A stretch of 64,000 nt of DNA from Legionella sp. W10-070 (lineage in GTDB: Bacteria; Pseudomonadota; Gammaproteobacteria; Legionellales; Legionellaceae). The stretch is from contig NZ_CAAAJC010000001.1 of NCBI RefSeq assembly GCF_900640175.1, forward strand, positions 152,730 through 216,729. Direction: 5' to 3'. A program made the translations under genes and the position numbers. Numbering within the stretch: position 1 is the stretch's first letter; each line of letters starts with the position of its first letter. The notes beneath the pieces were generated by a model. The model saw nothing but the letters and a program-made list of their open reading frames with translations, made no database searches and was not told where the DNA came from. Of the stretch, positions 8,903 through 16,312 are shown piece by piece.

Positions 8903-9621
8903 GTGGAAAATGTAAACCTTATCGCCTGCTCAGCCCCCATGAACGCCAGACTCTGCAGCAACATTTTCTTAAAGTTATTGACCAATGGAATCAGGAGTAT
9001 CCCGCTAAACCCATTCATTGTCAGTTAACATCGGCACACAAGCCAGAAAAACCAGACAAACTGAGGCTTTTACAGCAGCATGAGCGTCCTTTGGCGCTTG
9101 TCGATAGTTGCTATTTATCCTTTATGAACGATTGTCATTTCCTTAGTACTGCCGACTGTTTTGATGACGTTAGCGAAAATTTGTTTATTTCCTTAATAAA
9201 ACAGCTCCTTACAGTGGAAGATCCAGCATGGGCAATGGGGTCAATAAATACTGAGGACTGGTTTTATCCTGGCTCGCCCTGCTTGGCCCTGGAGTTTACC
9301 AGTGACCATTCTCATTTTGACTTATATCTACATCCTGAGTGGGTGTTAGCTCAGTTGCCTGACTATCAATACCAGCCAGCAAGTGCCTTAGGCAAGCTTC
9401 ACGATGCCTTAGCCGAAGAGCATCTTGAACTGCAGGTTGTGCTTGAGCCATTCGATTTACCCGTAAACCAATTACTTAATCTGCAAGTGGGTGATCTGAT
9501 TAAGACTGATCATCGATTAACACTCCCGCTACACCTGCAGCATGAGCAGAAAATCGTTGCTACCGTTGATATCGGCCAAAACCAAACTTACAAATCCATT
9601 CAATTGAGGAAATCATCATGA
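8899..9621 (+). CDS. FliM/SctQ-like C-ring protein with one C-terminal SpoA domain
   Basis: A 240-residue protein. Its C-terminal 70 residues (VLEPFDLPVNQLLNLQVGDLIKTDH) match the SpoA fold shared by FliM, FliN and SctQ. The N-terminal 165 residues do not show the CheC-like middle domain or the N-terminal CheY-binding peptide of motility FliM (about 330 residues). It lies directly before fliN, the usual partner. The size and layout resemble SctQ of injectisomes. It starts in an ATGA overlap with flgE and ends in another with fliN. SpoA assignment is reasonably firm; FliM versus SctQ is not. Confidence 0.7.
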   Translation: MSGKCKPYRLLSPHERQTLQQHFLKVIDQWNQEYPAKPIHCQLTSAHKPEKPDKLRLLQQHERPLALVDSCYLSFMNDCHFLSTADCFDDVSENLFISLIKQLLTVEDPAWAMGSINTEDWFYPGSPCLALEFTSDHSHFDLYLHPEWVLAQLPDYQYQPASALGKLHDALAEEHLELQVVLEPFDLPVNQLLNLQVGDLIKTDHRLTLPLHLQHEQKIVATVDIGQNQTYKSIQLRKSS

Positions 9622-9923
9622 CGATTACCGTTAAAAAAATTGCTCTGTCGGAACAAACCACTCCAATCGATGGTACCCTGCTCTCCGATAATTATTTGAA
9701 TATCATTGGTTCAGTTGAAGTAGGCTGTACCATTCGCATCGGTAGTCTCACATTAACAATCGATGCGTTGCATAAACTCAAACAGGGTCAAATTCTGACA
9801 CTGGATCAAAAACTCCATGAACCACTGGACATCTTGCTCAACAATCAGGTCATTGCCCGTGGTGAGTTAATGAGCGCAGGGGATTGCTTTGCTGTTAAGG
9901 TGACTGAGGTAGCTTCACAATGA
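9618..9923 (+). CDS. fliN: FliN-like SpoA-domain protein
   Basis: A 101-residue protein consisting of an N-terminal extension of about 35 residues and a SpoA domain (RIGSLTLTIDALHKLKQGQI, then LDILLNNQVIARGEL). FliN forms the C-ring base and docks FliH-FliI complexes in flagella; the equivalent in injectisomes is the C-terminal product of SctQ. Length is slightly under enteric FliN (137). It is coupled by four-base overlaps to its neighbours on both sides. Confidence 0.85.
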   Translation: MTITVKKIALSEQTTPIDGTLLSDNYLNIIGSVEVGCTIRIGSLTLTIDALHKLKQGQILTLDQKLHEPLDILLNNQVIARGELMSAGDCFAVKVTEVASQ

Positions 9924-10252
9924 AATTAAGTTTTAACCTGCTGATGTATTTCCTGTCAGCACCTGCATTTGCTGGAAAAATTCCGTTTAAAGAAGCAATT
10001 GAACCTAAACAGGGCTGGTTCAGTTATGTTTTAGCAATCCTGGCGTTACTTGCCATTGGGTTGGTTTTAATGAAGAAAAACAACCCGATTGCCTCAAAGC
10101 AGTCGCTTTGCAAAATTTTAGATAAAAAACACTTAGGTAATAAAACGGTGGTTTATGTGATTGAGTATAAAAATCAGGGTTTCCTTGTCGCAGATAATCA
10201 ACAAGCCTTGGCACTCCATGCTTTGCCGAAAGAGAATGACCATGAGGTATAG
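9920..10252 (+). CDS. fliO: Flagellar export gate assembly protein FliO
   Basis: A 110-residue protein with an N-terminal signal-like segment, a single membrane helix (YVLAILALLAIGLVLMKK) near residues 36-53, and a basic cytoplasmic tail containing KILDKKHLGNKTVVYVIEYK, the usual FliO layout. FliO stabilises the FliP ring during export gate assembly. It sits between fliN and fliP, as in most flagellar operons, and overlaps fliP by 11 bases. FliO is generally absent from injectisomes, so its retention points to flagellar ancestry. Confidence 0.82.
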   Translation: MKLSFNLLMYFLSAPAFAGKIPFKEAIEPKQGWFSYVLAILALLAIGLVLMKKNNPIASKQSLCKILDKKHLGNKTVVYVIEYKNQGFLVADNQQALALHALPKENDHEV

Positions 10253-10970
10253 TAATTTATTCTTATCAGGCAGTCTGATTCTCCTGCCACTGGCAAGTAT
10301 GGCTAGTGCTGGGCCAACTTTCGGCCCCATCCGTTTCGATCAGGATATTTCACCCGCCTTACAAGTCTTTGGCCTGTTAACCGCCTTAAGTCTTGCTCCC
10401 AGTTTTTTGATTATGCTTTCCTCCTTTACCCGAATTGTCGTCGTGCTTTCCATGCTAAGAAACGCCTTGGGTCTACAACAAACACCGCCAAATACAGTGC
10501 TCATAAGCCTGTCCCTTTTTTTAACATTATTTACCATGATGCCGGTTGTAAAAATTATTTATCAGGAAGCCTATCAACCTTATCAAGCTCATCAAATCAG
10601 TACCGAACGGGCACTGATGAATGCTGAAAAGCCTTTAAAACAATTTATGCTCAGACAAACCCGTGAAAAAGACATGAAAACGATTTTACAACTGGCCAAA
10701 GAACCATTACCCGCCAGTGCCAAAGAGATTAAATTCTACCAACTCATACCGGCATTTTTATTAAGTGAACTACAAACGGCGTTTCAAATTGGCTTTATGA
10801 TTTTCCTGCCTTTTCTCTTGGTCGATCTAATTGTTTCGGGCATTTTAATGACGATGGGGATGATGATGTTGCCGCCCATGACCATTTCTCTACCGATTAA
10901 AATCCTGCTTTTTGTGCTTATCGATGGTTGGGATTTGATAGTGCAAGCTCTAGTTGGTAGCTTTTATTAA
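10242..10970 (+). CDS. fliP: Flagellar export gate protein FliP
   Basis: About 242 residues from ATG 10242 (an in-frame ATG at 10236 is also possible). It begins with a signal peptide (LFLSGSLILLPLASMASA), then the FliP core (LSSFTRIVVVLSMLRNALGL, QTPPNTVLISLSLFLTLF) and the C-terminal FliP signature with MMMLPPMTISLPIKILLFVL. FliP5-FliQ4-FliR1 form the export pore. The C-terminus is complete. fliQ and fliR, which normally follow at once, are not here: the next feature is a tRNA gene seven bases on. They must be upstream of the window, elsewhere, or lost. Confidence 0.95.
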   Translation: MRYSNLFLSGSLILLPLASMASAGPTFGPIRFDQDISPALQVFGLLTALSLAPSFLIMLSSFTRIVVVLSMLRNALGLQQTPPNTVLISLSLFLTLFTMMPVVKIIYQEAYQPYQAHQISTERALMNAEKPLKQFMLRQTREKDMKTILQLAKEPLPASAKEIKFYQLIPAFLLSELQTAFQIGFMIFLPFLLVDLIVSGILMTMGMMMLPPMTISLPIKILLFVLIDGWDLIVQALVGSFY

Positions 10971-10977
10971 TATATAA

Positions 10978-11053
10978 TGGTGGGCCGTATAGGGTTCGAA
11001 CCTATGACACAGAGGTTAAGAGCCTCCTGCTCTACCAGCTGAGCTAACGGCCC
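10978..11053 (-). tRNA. tRNA-Lys (anticodon CTT)
   Basis: The minus strand folds as a standard 76-base cloverleaf: acceptor GGGCCGT, D arm GCTCAGCTGGTAGAGC, anticodon loop CTCTTAA with anticodon CTT, T arm with GGTTCGAACC, and an encoded CCA at the 3' end (10978-10980). Its 3' end points toward the flagellar-type cluster and is only seven bases from the fliP stop. tRNA 3' ends are common integration sites. Confidence 0.96.
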
Positions 11054-11113
11054 ACAGCTACCTACAGCATAGCGATTTGAAATAAAATTTCAAGCCCCTG
11101 GCTTAACCTGTTA

Positions 11114-11455
11114 TCAGAGCGCCTTCATGGCATCATGGTTGAGTTGAAGTTTGAATTTCTTAATCACTACCTCAGCACTCTTGGCTCCCTGATGACAATT
11201 ATCATGATGACAATTATCATAATGTCCTGTCTCTATTTCATTGCCTGAGAAGTCAATGTTAAATTCGACAATACCAATACGATCAATAAATTTTTTCGTT
11301 TTTAGTATCGACTCTGCCTCTTTTTCTGAAAGGCTGTTTCTGCTAATAAAAGGCATACTGGCTATCCATGAATCAACCCTTCTCGACTTCAGAGCATTAT
11401 TATATAATGCAGCCAAAATTTCAGCCTTGTTTAGTGCTTTAATGTCGATTTTCAT
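11114..11455 (-). CDS. Small hypothetical protein of an ICE/phage-associated type
   Basis: About 113 residues from the ATG at 11455, preceded by a CAGGGA ribosome site; a start at 11497 is also open. The N-terminal IDIKALNKAEILAALYNNA, followed by an EKEAES...LKT...F helix and DFSGNEIET, resembles a widespread small family with KAEVLAALYNNSKPQG that I associate with mobile elements; this link is from memory and moderate. Near the C-terminus HDNC is repeated in tandem, from a 15-base DNA duplication at about 11197-11226. Function unknown. It lies just beyond the tRNA, on the side away from the flagellar genes. Confidence 0.6.
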   Translation of the reverse strand: MKIDIKALNKAEILAALYNNALKSRRVDSWIASMPFISRNSLSEKEAESILKTKKFIDRIGIVEFNIDFSGNEIETGHYDNCHHDNCHQGAKSAEVVIKKFKLQLNHDAMKAL

Positions 11456-11561
11456 AGCGATAAATCCCTGAGTAACTGAAGGCTTGTTATACAACACATT
11501 AAAAGAGCAAACAACCCGAGTTTAGATTACAATGCGCATTTTCAGCGGATAAGGATTAAAT

Positions 11562-12689
11562 ATGGAAAAAAGCCAACTTCAAGATCAATTAAACCGCTAT
11601 CTGAATTTTCTCAAACAAGATAAAAACAACCTCAATCTTTTATTGTCAATCAGTGGTTGTTATCGAGACTTAGGTGAAATAAAGGATGCGCAAGAATACC
11701 TGGATGCCGCGAAAAAAATTGACCTGGAGTCCTGCTTGATTCCTCAAGGATTATTGGATTTGAAAGCTGGCAACTTCATTCGAGCCAAAGAATTATTTAC
11801 TCAGATGTTAAGCCAGCAAGATACACCTTTGCTTCGTTATTATTTAGCACTTTCCCTTTATTTAAATCGTGAATTTCCCCAGGCAACTGAGGTTTTAACA
11901 CCTCTTGCAGAGGAAGCGTTTTTCCATGAGGCTCGCCTGTTAATGGCTAAGCTATTACACAATCAGCAGCGCACAGAAGAAGCCATTGTACTTTTAGAAC
12001 CGCTAGCCGATACAGCAACAGAAGATGCAGAAATCACCGGTTTGTTAGCGCTCTTATATTACGATAATGGTGATCAAGAACATGCCGAGATGATGGTAAA
12101 ACGTACTCTGAAAATTAATCCTGACAATTACTCCGGACAGCTGGTTCAAATTTTATTACAATTAGCTAGCGGTGAAACGCCCATTGAGGCTATTGACAAA
12201 CTGCTACTGGTTAATCCCAATGACTGTCGGCTATTATTTGCCCTGGGAACAACCCACTTACGTAACTTACAGTTTTCTGACGCCCAACAGGCGTTCACAA
12301 AAGCCAATGAGTTATGGCCAAAATTTTATGACAGCTGGATTAGTTTAGGTTGGTGCCAACTATTTCAGGATAACATAGCAGGCGCTGAACACAGTTACCA
12401 GCAAGCGGTTACTATTGCTGAAGAAATAGCGGCCGGCTGGGGTGGTCTTGCCCTCGTTAATGCCTTACGCATGGATCTGGTTGAAGCAGAACAATTGATT
12501 AAACACGCCCGTAAACTCGACCCCGATTGCTTTTTATCCAATGTTGCAGAGATAATTTGCGCCAATTATTTACAGTCAGAAGAAGCGAAGAAGCAGTTTG
12601 ATCGAATATTCCCTCAAGCTGCCGATCAAATCAATGCAGCGATAACTGCTTTATTGGCTGAGCAAGGTAACGCTCGAAAAATCCATTGA
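11562..12689 (+). CDS. Tetratricopeptide repeat protein
   Basis: A 375-residue soluble protein made of successive TPR-like helix pairs over nearly its whole length (for example GEIKDAQEYLDAAKKIDLES, DNGDQEHAEMMVKRTLKINP and LQFSDAQQAFTKANELWPKF). No signal peptide is visible. TPR arrays mediate protein contacts; the partner is unknown. ATAAGGATT gives a ribosome site before ATG 11562. The gene stands alone between the small minus-strand gene and a terminator-like hairpin at 12796. Confidence 0.8.
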   Translation: MEKSQLQDQLNRYLNFLKQDKNNLNLLLSISGCYRDLGEIKDAQEYLDAAKKIDLESCLIPQGLLDLKAGNFIRAKELFTQMLSQQDTPLLRYYLALSLYLNREFPQATEVLTPLAEEAFFHEARLLMAKLLHNQQRTEEAIVLLEPLADTATEDAEITGLLALLYYDNGDQEHAEMMVKRTLKINPDNYSGQLVQILLQLASGETPIEAIDKLLLVNPNDCRLLFALGTTHLRNLQFSDAQQAFTKANELWPKFYDSWISLGWCQLFQDNIAGAEHSYQQAVTIAEEIAAGWGGLALVNALRMDLVEAEQLIKHARKLDPDCFLSNVAEIICANYLQSEEAKKQFDRIFPQAADQINAAITALLAEQGNARKIH

Positions 12690-12795
12690 ATATATACTCA
12701 AGGTACTTCAAAAATGTTAATGGAGCGCTAGATGCCTTGGGTTATGTCGCATGAAATTACCGAACCTCGTTTGATTCGTTTTTTCTAACAGGTGC

Positions 12796-12825
12796 AGGCC
12801 ACTCCCAGCTTTTCAGGAGTGGCCT
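12796..12825. terminator. Hairpin between convergent genes
   Basis: Perfect 10-base arms (AGGCCACTCC / GGAGTGGCCT) around a 10-base loop lie between the 3' ends of the TPR gene and the glycine-zipper lipoprotein gene. There is no strong T-tract on either side, so it may act as a bidirectional stop or an mRNA-stabilising structure. Confidence 0.55.
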
Positions 12826-12851
12826 AAATTAATGGATAGCATAATCAAATG

Positions 12852-13160
12852 TTATTGTACAACCACGTATCGTCCATTCCTAATATGGTAGGCTACGCCA
12901 TCACGATGTACTACCCCTTTTTGACGGTAGATAACCACATCTCGATCGGAAGCTACCGTACCAGCTAGGCCACCAACACCAGCGCCAACGCCAGCTCCGA
13001 TAGCAGCTCCAGCGGGGTTAAAACCGGTTGCAAGAAAGCCAACACCGGCTCCAGTCATTGTTCCTGCACCCATACCAGCTGCTTGGGTTCGTGTACCACA
13101 TCCTGTTATGCCGACTGATAAAGCTCCAATGGCTAAAGCGGCTAAAATCATCTTATGCAT
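12852..13160 (-). CDS. Glycine-zipper lipoprotein
   Basis: A 102-residue protein with a lipoprotein signal (MILAALAIGALSVGITGCG, lipidated Cys near residue 21) and a central Gly/Ala-rich zipper (AGMGAGTMTGAGVGFLATGF, then AIGAGVGAGVGGLAG) of the Rick_17kDa/SlyB-like type. It should sit in the outer membrane or periplasmic face. The C-terminus ends in a small beta-rich segment (YRQKGVVHRDGVAYHIRNGR). A good AGGGAGGAAG site precedes the ATG on the minus strand. Function unknown; membrane-stress roles are known for related proteins. Confidence 0.75.
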   Translation of the reverse strand: MHKMILAALAIGALSVGITGCGTRTQAAGMGAGTMTGAGVGFLATGFNPAGAAIGAGVGAGVGGLAGTVASDRDVVIYRQKGVVHRDGVAYHIRNGRYVVVQ

Positions 13161-13312
13161 AGCTCTTCCTCCCTAAAGATGCTTAGGGTAATTATAGTAC
13201 AAAATGATTTACGTTTGCCCATAAAGCTCTAGTTACCGCATTGCCAATTTAGCAAAATACTCGATTTTTTCTTTTAACCTCGTAGGGGCTGTGGACAATT
13301 GATCCCTACTGT

Positions 13313-13417
13313 CTACGTACCGTGCTTTATGCGCGGTATCCAGAGACCTGATTCAAAAAAACGCTGTGTTAAGCGCGAATATCGCACTGGATACCGCGCA
13401 TAAAGCGTGGTACGTAG
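13313..13417. repeat. Long imperfect inverted repeat of the GCTTTATGCGCGG family
   Basis: Two 31-base arms at 13313-13343 and 13387-13417 are inverted copies with two mismatches, separated by 43 bases. The core GCTTTATGCGCGG also occurs in the elements at 20774 and 63778, and the flank GTGGACAATTG at 13291 resembles GTTGACAATTGG of those copies. This is probably a divergent member of the same non-coding element. The 13161-13485 gap holds nothing else I can support. Confidence 0.75.
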
Positions 13418-13485
13418 GGGCAAGCTTAAATTTAAATCATTCGGCGCTCTAGAACTATTTAGCAACGAATTATTGCGTTCCCTGC

Positions 13486-14880
13486 TTAAAGCGATTCTTT
13501 AATGCCAGAGCCCTCTTCCTGCTCTTCATCTTGCAGTTCTTCTTTAATTTCTACGACCTTCTCTTTTTTTTCTTTGCTCTCTGTTTCTCCTTCGCTCTCC
13601 TCGTCCTCCTCTTCAGGCACCAGTGGCTTTATCGAGGGCTTCATAGCGAGAGACTGCTTACTTTCTTCCATCTCAATTTTCATCACTTTCGCCATACTGC
13701 TTAAGTGATGCCTGACTTCCATTTCATCAATTTTTTTAAATACAATCGCATCCTCTGTAATTTGCCTATCTACTTTGGCTTGTTCGGTTTGCAGTGACTT
13801 CTGTTCGTGATAAGTTTTGAATCCTAAAATACCTGCAGTAACACCCGCAATAGCCAGTGAAGCCACGGTGACTGCTATCACTGCTGCTAATGGAATCCCT
13901 ATACCCGGAATAATTAAAGCCAATGCAGCCATGGCTAATCCCAAGCCTGCGAAAGAAGCCGCATAGCCTGCTCCTTTAATCCATTTAGCCTCACCAGGAT
14001 GAGGTTTCTTATTGCCGTTTGCTTTATCATGAATATTCGCAAATTCACGCGCCCCTAATTCTTTAGTCTTAAATTCAGAGTAAAGTTCGGCGCTTTCCTT
14101 GGAGAAATCAACTGCCCCATAACCTAAAACAGCAGCTCCCAATACCAGACCAGGAATAACCAAAGGAGGAAAAGCAAGACCTAGCACGGCGGCTGCAGCT
14201 ATAAGTAATACTCCCCCGCCCATCCATGCCACATCCTTTAATAATTTTTTATGGCTATTGGCTTCTTTTAAATAGGATAAACGGCTATCTGCCAGTAAGC
14301 GGGTATTTTGCTCGACCAGAGCCATTGATGCAAAATTTGCCAAATTCTGATACGATTCCTTCTCTAGAAGTGCTTTAATCCATGCATTTCTATGCGACTC
14401 GAATTTCGTTTTATCTGATTGATTAACTAATAAATCAAGTTCTTCATTCCAGTCTTTAAAAAGAGCATGCTTTTTAAACCATGCGGGTAGCGCTTCAGTT
14501 AATTTTGTCCGATTGTCTAAATTCACTTGTTGTAAAAATTGATGTAGTTTGTTAAAAAAACGATATTTATCAAGTAAATTATTCAGATCACCCTGTAAGT
14601 CAAGATGATTTTTTAAACTGGCAATCAATTGATCCAGGCGTTTTTGATGCATTAGAAACGTTTCTTTGGAATCAGCTCCAAGCATTCCCTGCATAGCCTC
14701 TTTGGCTATCAAAAGAAGATTTTTCTGAAGTGCTACCGCCTCGTTTGTCGGGCGATAGTTATCAACTATATCCTGAGTAATTGCATGAATCTGGTGGTAG
14801 ATATTAGTTGCTACAGTTAGTTCTCGCTCCAACGCAGCCCGATTAAATAGCTCGATTTTTTCATTTAAATGTTGCGGCAT
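13486..14880 (-). CDS. Effector-like membrane protein with glutamate-rich tail
   Basis: A 464-residue protein that I do not recognise as a named family. Residues 1-210 are helical and probably coiled coil. Then come two hydrophobic hairpins (ALGLAFPPLVIPGLVLGAAV near 238-257; AALALIIPGIGIPLAAVIAV near 318-340). The last 50 residues are strongly acidic (EEEDEESEGETESKEKKEK), resembling the E-block signals of Dot/Icm substrates in Legionella. No signal peptide is present. It is transcribed divergently from the gene at 15021. Secretion is inferred, not shown. Confidence 0.6.
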   Translation of the reverse strand: MPQHLNEKIELFNRAALERELTVATNIYHQIHAITQDIVDNYRPTNEAVALQKNLLLIAKEAMQGMLGADSKETFLMHQKRLDQLIASLKNHLDLQGDLNNLLDKYRFFNKLHQFLQQVNLDNRTKLTEALPAWFKKHALFKDWNEELDLLVNQSDKTKFESHRNAWIKALLEKESYQNLANFASMALVEQNTRLLADSRLSYLKEANSHKKLLKDVAWMGGGVLLIAAAAVLGLAFPPLVIPGLVLGAAVLGYGAVDFSKESAELYSEFKTKELGAREFANIHDKANGNKKPHPGEAKWIKGAGYAASFAGLGLAMAALALIIPGIGIPLAAVIAVTVASLAIAGVTAGILGFKTYHEQKSLQTEQAKVDRQITEDAIVFKKIDEMEVRHHLSSMAKVMKIEMEESKQSLAMKPSIKPLVPEEEDEESEGETESKEKKEKVVEIKEELQDEEQEEGSGIKESL

Positions 14881-15020
14881 GAGTTAAATTCCTGCTTTAA
14901 TTGGTTGAATTATAGCCTATAGCAATAGTTTAAATAGGATCATTAAACTAATTTTTCATTGAAGTTGTATCAATAAGAAAAGAAAATTAGCTTATAATAA
15001 ATTTTGGGGTTTATAAAAAA
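14881..15020. promoter_or_regulatory. Shared divergent promoter region of two effector-like genes
   Basis: This 140-base AT-rich gap separates two divergent genes. On the minus strand TATAAT occurs at 14909-14914 with a TTTAATGAT (PmrA-box-like) upstream; on the plus strand TATAAT is at 14994-14999. Both hexamers are perfect -10 matches, but -35 elements are weak. Confidence 0.45.
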
Positions 15021-15884
15021 ATGCCTATAACACGAGAAGTCCCTTCTTTGAAGCAATTAGCCGCTAAAGAATTAAAAAAATCCGATCCCCTTCAACTTTT
15101 CAGATTATTTAACTACAAAGAAAAATACTTTGAAATCTATCAAAATTATATTCAACCTATGTTTGATAGAGCAAGAGAAAAGCAAACTAACGACTATAAA
15201 GCGGAAGTACAAAAAAGAAATCGAAAAGTTAGCGATTGTAAGAATGACCTTAACTCTAACCATTGTTTTCCTAAAACCTCAGGTTTAGTCTCTAGTGTTT
15301 TTTTAACTCTTTTATACTTGGGTATTTATTTTTTGCTCAAAACAAATGGGATGATGGATGTCTCAACTCAGGTAACCTGGATTGCGATAACCCCTGTTAT
15401 TTTTATCGTAGGAACCTGTTTAGGTTTCTGCTGCAGCCCGCTTCTAGCCATTTTTTTAGCTAATTGCTGTACTCCTACTGTCTCAAAACCCAAAGAAATT
15501 GATTTAGAGGAGGTGATAGTTTCTTCTATAATTGAAGAGAAACTCTCTCAGGCAATAGAAGCCAGAAACACTCTGAATTGTACTTATCATGACAAAGATC
15601 ATAAGACAAGAAAAGGGGTTATTGAGCCCTATCACTATGGAATTTTAGACGCAACGGAACAATTGCATTGTTATCAAACAGAGAGTCAGAGTGAGCCAGA
15701 AGAGCCTCCGCAATGGAAAAACTTCAAGTTGGCTGAAATTCAAGCCGTTTCAACAAACCGATATTCACGTTTCCAGCCTAGAGACAGTTATGATCCTGAA
15801 AACTCAAACTACACAAGAATAGAAAAATCAGTCGATCCTGACTATTCTGACGATTTTTTCCCTGCATTTACTAAGAATACCTGA
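15021..15884 (+). CDS. Hypothetical two-helix membrane protein, possible effector
   Basis: A 287-residue protein with a charged helical N-terminus (about 1-85), two membrane segments (SSVFLTLLYLGIYFLL near 92-107 and WIAITPVIFIVGTCLGFCC near 119-137), and a hydrophilic C-terminal domain ending in an acidic, aromatic tail (DPDYSDDFFPAF). A CC-rich stretch follows the second helix. No family is recognised. The lack of a signal peptide, the divergent pairing with another such protein and the acidic C-terminus make a Dot/Icm effector possible but unproven. Confidence 0.5.
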   Translation: MPITREVPSLKQLAAKELKKSDPLQLFRLFNYKEKYFEIYQNYIQPMFDRAREKQTNDYKAEVQKRNRKVSDCKNDLNSNHCFPKTSGLVSSVFLTLLYLGIYFLLKTNGMMDVSTQVTWIAITPVIFIVGTCLGFCCSPLLAIFLANCCTPTVSKPKEIDLEEVIVSSIIEEKLSQAIEARNTLNCTYHDKDHKTRKGVIEPYHYGILDATEQLHCYQTESQSEPEEPPQWKNFKLAEIQAVSTNRYSRFQPRDSYDPENSNYTRIEKSVDPDYSDDFFPAFTKNT

Positions 15885-15888
15885 CAAC

Positions 15889-16038
15889 CTATACACAATC
15901 TTATCCACAGAATCTGTGGATAAGGAAAGCAAAGCAAACTATTTAAAATAGTAAATAGTTCTTTATTCTCAAGTGGTTAACAGGTAGAAGTATCAGATAT
16001 TTATCATTTTGGGGTATAGGATGCAAAAATTATCCACA
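15889..16038. promoter_or_regulatory. Cluster of DnaA-box-like 9-mers
   Basis: TTATCCACA occurs at 15901-15909 and at 16030-16038, and its complement TGTGGATAA at 15915-15923. CTATACACA at 15889-15897 is one mismatch from TTATACACA. The first two exact boxes form an inverted pair that also makes a stable hairpin (15900-15924) just after the stop of the preceding gene, so a terminator role is the simple alternative. The surrounding sequence is AT-rich. Confidence 0.45.
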
Positions 16039-16151
16039 AGGAGGGATGCGTAAAGCAAAGCAAAACCGGGTTGGTCATTTTAACAAATAAAAAAATGAAA
16101 AGAAACTATATTTGTAATTTCCTATCATGATTTTAATCTGGCTTAATTCAA

Positions 16152-16277
16152 GTAGCCTTGATGAAGCGCAGCGTAATCAAGGTTTTATTAATGTAACCCC
16201 ATCAATTACTGCAGGGCTATAATGGTTAATTATCACACACGAAATACCTTGATTACGCTGCGCTTCATCAAGGCTGC
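16152..16277. repeat. Inverted repeat of the GTAGCCTTGAT family
   Basis: Arms of 32 bases at 16152-16183 and 16246-16277 are inverted copies with a single mismatch, separated by 62 bases. The arm begins GTAGCCTTGATGAAGCGCAG. The same GTAGCCTTGA core recurs in hairpins at 31933 and 63686, so this is a dispersed palindromic family. With the DnaA-like boxes it accounts for the 428-base gap before gltX. Confidence 0.85.
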
Positions 16278-16312
16278 ATTTGCTAATGATTAGAGATCCA
16301 TTTATTCCTCTA

